From Fragilaria crotonensis (Eukaryota; Bacillariophyta; Fragilariophyceae; Fragilariales; Fragilariaceae), in assembly GCA_022925895.1 (NCBI GenBank), contig JAKSYS010000038.1, forward strand, positions 116,161 through 180,160: a DNA stretch of 64,000 nt, in the 5' to 3' direction. A program made the translations under genes and the position numbers. Of the stretch, positions 62,501 to 64,000 are shown one piece after another. Positions within the stretch are counted from its first letter, which is position 1. Every line of letters begins with the position of its first letter. The notes beneath the pieces were generated by a model. That model was not told the origin of the DNA and did no database searches. It worked only from the letters and a program-made list of their open reading frames with translations.

Positions 62501-64000
62501 GACTTCACCAGATATTTCACATATTTTGCAATTAGGACACCGCCAGCCAGAAACACCAGCTCGATCCATGCTGTGGATGGGGCGTTGACACAGAATGCAT
62601 GGAACGCCTCGCCACAATCGACACAGAAGAGCATAGTATCAGGCGCTGCTGCCGCATGTGAAACAACTATCCATCCAAGAGCAAAATGTGCATCGACAGG
62701 TTTCATCCTGACTTCCTTGAAGGGAATGCACGACGACAAATCAGCAGGACTTCGCAGAGGTGGAAGCGTAATGTTTGTTACTTGCGCTCCAGCAACAAGA
62801 TCCTTCTTCTCGGTCGTCTCATCTTGCTGGGTTCTCTGCTCTTCTTTTTTCTTCTCTTTCTCCGCTTGGCGGAAGCATTCATCGACCAAACATTTGTACA
62901 TCCCAGGCGGAGCACCTTTACCTCTCGCATCAAATACGTGATCCATTGCTTGGTGATAGAAACGCTTCGCTTCATTCCAAAACTTGGAATGGAAGCTGTT
63001 AAAAGTCAACGCATTAAGCACCATCAGTTCGAAATCTTCTCGCACCCATGCGTAGTTCCAGTAGTGTCCTTCGCTCGCCTTCTTCGCAATAGTTTGCAAG
63101 TCCATTGGCTTCTTGATTATGTCATGGTACGTGGGAGCGACATCTTCTGTGACTGGTATGGCAAATAAGAGCATTCTATCGTCTTCCCGTAGCGCATCGA
63201 CTATCTCGTTGCATCGTTTTCGACAACACAGGCGGCAAAGAAATTCCTTGCTGTAAATTGGATGCTTGCCTGACGACGTGCGATCATAGTCTTCTCGAGA
63301 CAAGCCAGAGCAGCCTGCATGAACCCACAGACCACAATCATCACACCCCAGCATGTTCCCTGCCGTGTAACCCCACACGTTCGTATCCGGGTGGTACCAA
63401 TCGGCCTCAACAGGAACAGATGGATCCATTTCCAGCTCTTCGCCAATGTCATCGTCCGAGTTCTTGCGCTTACGACCCTCCCCTCCACCTTTAATGAACG
63501 GCGAATCATAAGATCGATTGTGAACGCGTTGGTATCGTTCATCGTCCCACGTATGACAGCAGTTTGGGCAGTACTGGTTCCTTTCGTAGAGGGAACTACC
63601 GGGAACAAAGCAAGAGGGCATCTCCGGGCAGTGTAAGGTTGCTACTGGAGGAAGAATAGATGTGTACGCCAAACGCTACGTCGTGTTGCCAACAGCCTTT
63701 GCAGGGAATGCACCGAGAGCAAATCCACTCGTCGCCTGTGTGCTTCCCAGGAGTGTTGTCAGATTCGATGCACCCGATGAAAGGCACCGCCACATTTTGA
63801 GCATGCGACAGCTTTGTGGTCATGCGACAAGAGGTCTACGCAAGCTCGGCATCGCTCCTTCATCAGCTTTGATATAAGCTCATCATCATGGGACATCTGA
63901 CTGTTTCGTACATCGACACATTCGAATCCGTAGAGGAAAGGCAACAAATCATATTCCGTGGGTTCGTGGACTTTTTTTCTTCCAAGAACTTGAGCGACGA
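59561..64000 (-). CDS. MLL/trithorax-type histone H3K4 methyltransferase (partial at window end, frame breaks)
   Basis: KMT2-type enzymes methylate H3 lysine 4 at active promoters. Reading from the window edge (open at 64000): [20 protein letters not shown]; a PHD finger ([26 protein letters not shown]; 63840-63730); another Cys-rich region ([23 protein letters not shown]); a bromodomain ([32 protein letters not shown]; 63170-62930); PHD fingers ([34 protein letters not shown]); and an extended PHD ([12 protein letters not shown], about 61310). FYRN/FYRC come next ([13 protein letters not shown]), then SET ([27 protein letters not shown]) with post-[11 protein letters not shown]. The last intron is 59771-59848 (GTAAGT/AAG). 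Breaks near 62580 (CCCC), 63670 and 63774 each fit one lost base. Confidence 0.9.

Overview
The window reads as nuclear DNA of a eukaryotic microalga, most likely a pennate diatom close to Phaeodactylum tricornutum. Genes are compact with few short GT-AG introns (about 60-90 nt). Some N-termini look like diatom plastid-targeting presequences (signal peptide followed by an ASAFAP-like Phe). Products include a nucleus-encoded SmpB and a CesT-like protein. Organism identity is inferred from these traits, not from a database match.

Layout. 1-20 kb: derlin (-), DUF1350 protein (+), XPC/Rad4 DNA repair protein (-), GPR89/Golgi pH regulator (-), tRNA-dihydrouridine synthase (+), CesT-like protein (-), five-exon EHD ATPase (+), small secreted-type protein (-), purine nucleoside phosphorylase (+) and CLEC16A/Ema homologue (-). 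20-22.7 kb is gene-poor and holds a hAT-type MITE and decayed coding-like DNA. 22.7-40 kb: gamma-butyrobetaine dioxygenase-like (+), RRM-RS splicing-type protein (-), SET methyltransferase (-), a decayed retroelement, RING-H2 membrane E3 (-), MTHFR-like protein (+), Obg GTPase (+) and the 1604-residue DNA2 nuclease-helicase (-). 40.5-51.9 kb is a nest of mobile DNA. 52-64 kb: kinesin with a hydrophobic tail (+), NDUFAF5-like methyltransferase (+), NOL8-like nucleolar protein (-), plastid SmpB (+) and an MLL/trithorax-type H3K4 methyltransferase (-) that runs off the window end.

The most notable region is 40493-51938. A 9.29-kb non-LTR retrotransposon (ORF1; ORF2 with APE endonuclease, reverse transcriptase, RNase H and Cys/His end) lies on the minus strand between perfect 16-bp target-site duplications. 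Its two ORFs meet at a TAATG stop-start overlap, the arrangement used for termination-reinitiation in the insect LINE SART1. It sits between two terminal-inverted-repeat elements sharing the tip GGAAGGTCCGGC. The larger one (50592-51938) carries, about 150 bp from each tip, arrays of the palindrome CTGACCGTCAG (5 and 6 copies) at exact 21-bp spacing. I recognise no described family with this architecture.

Several conserved genes (XPC, Dus, PNP, NOL8-like, MLL-like, the LINE) are broken by single-base losses, nearly all inside homopolymers and often clustered, while long genes such as DNA2 are intact. This looks more like residual long-read assembly error than pseudogenisation, so I annotated those genes as whole loci and marked each break. 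Intergenic DNA is rich in GTAC-centred palindromes (TACCGGTA, CCAGTACTGG and similar).
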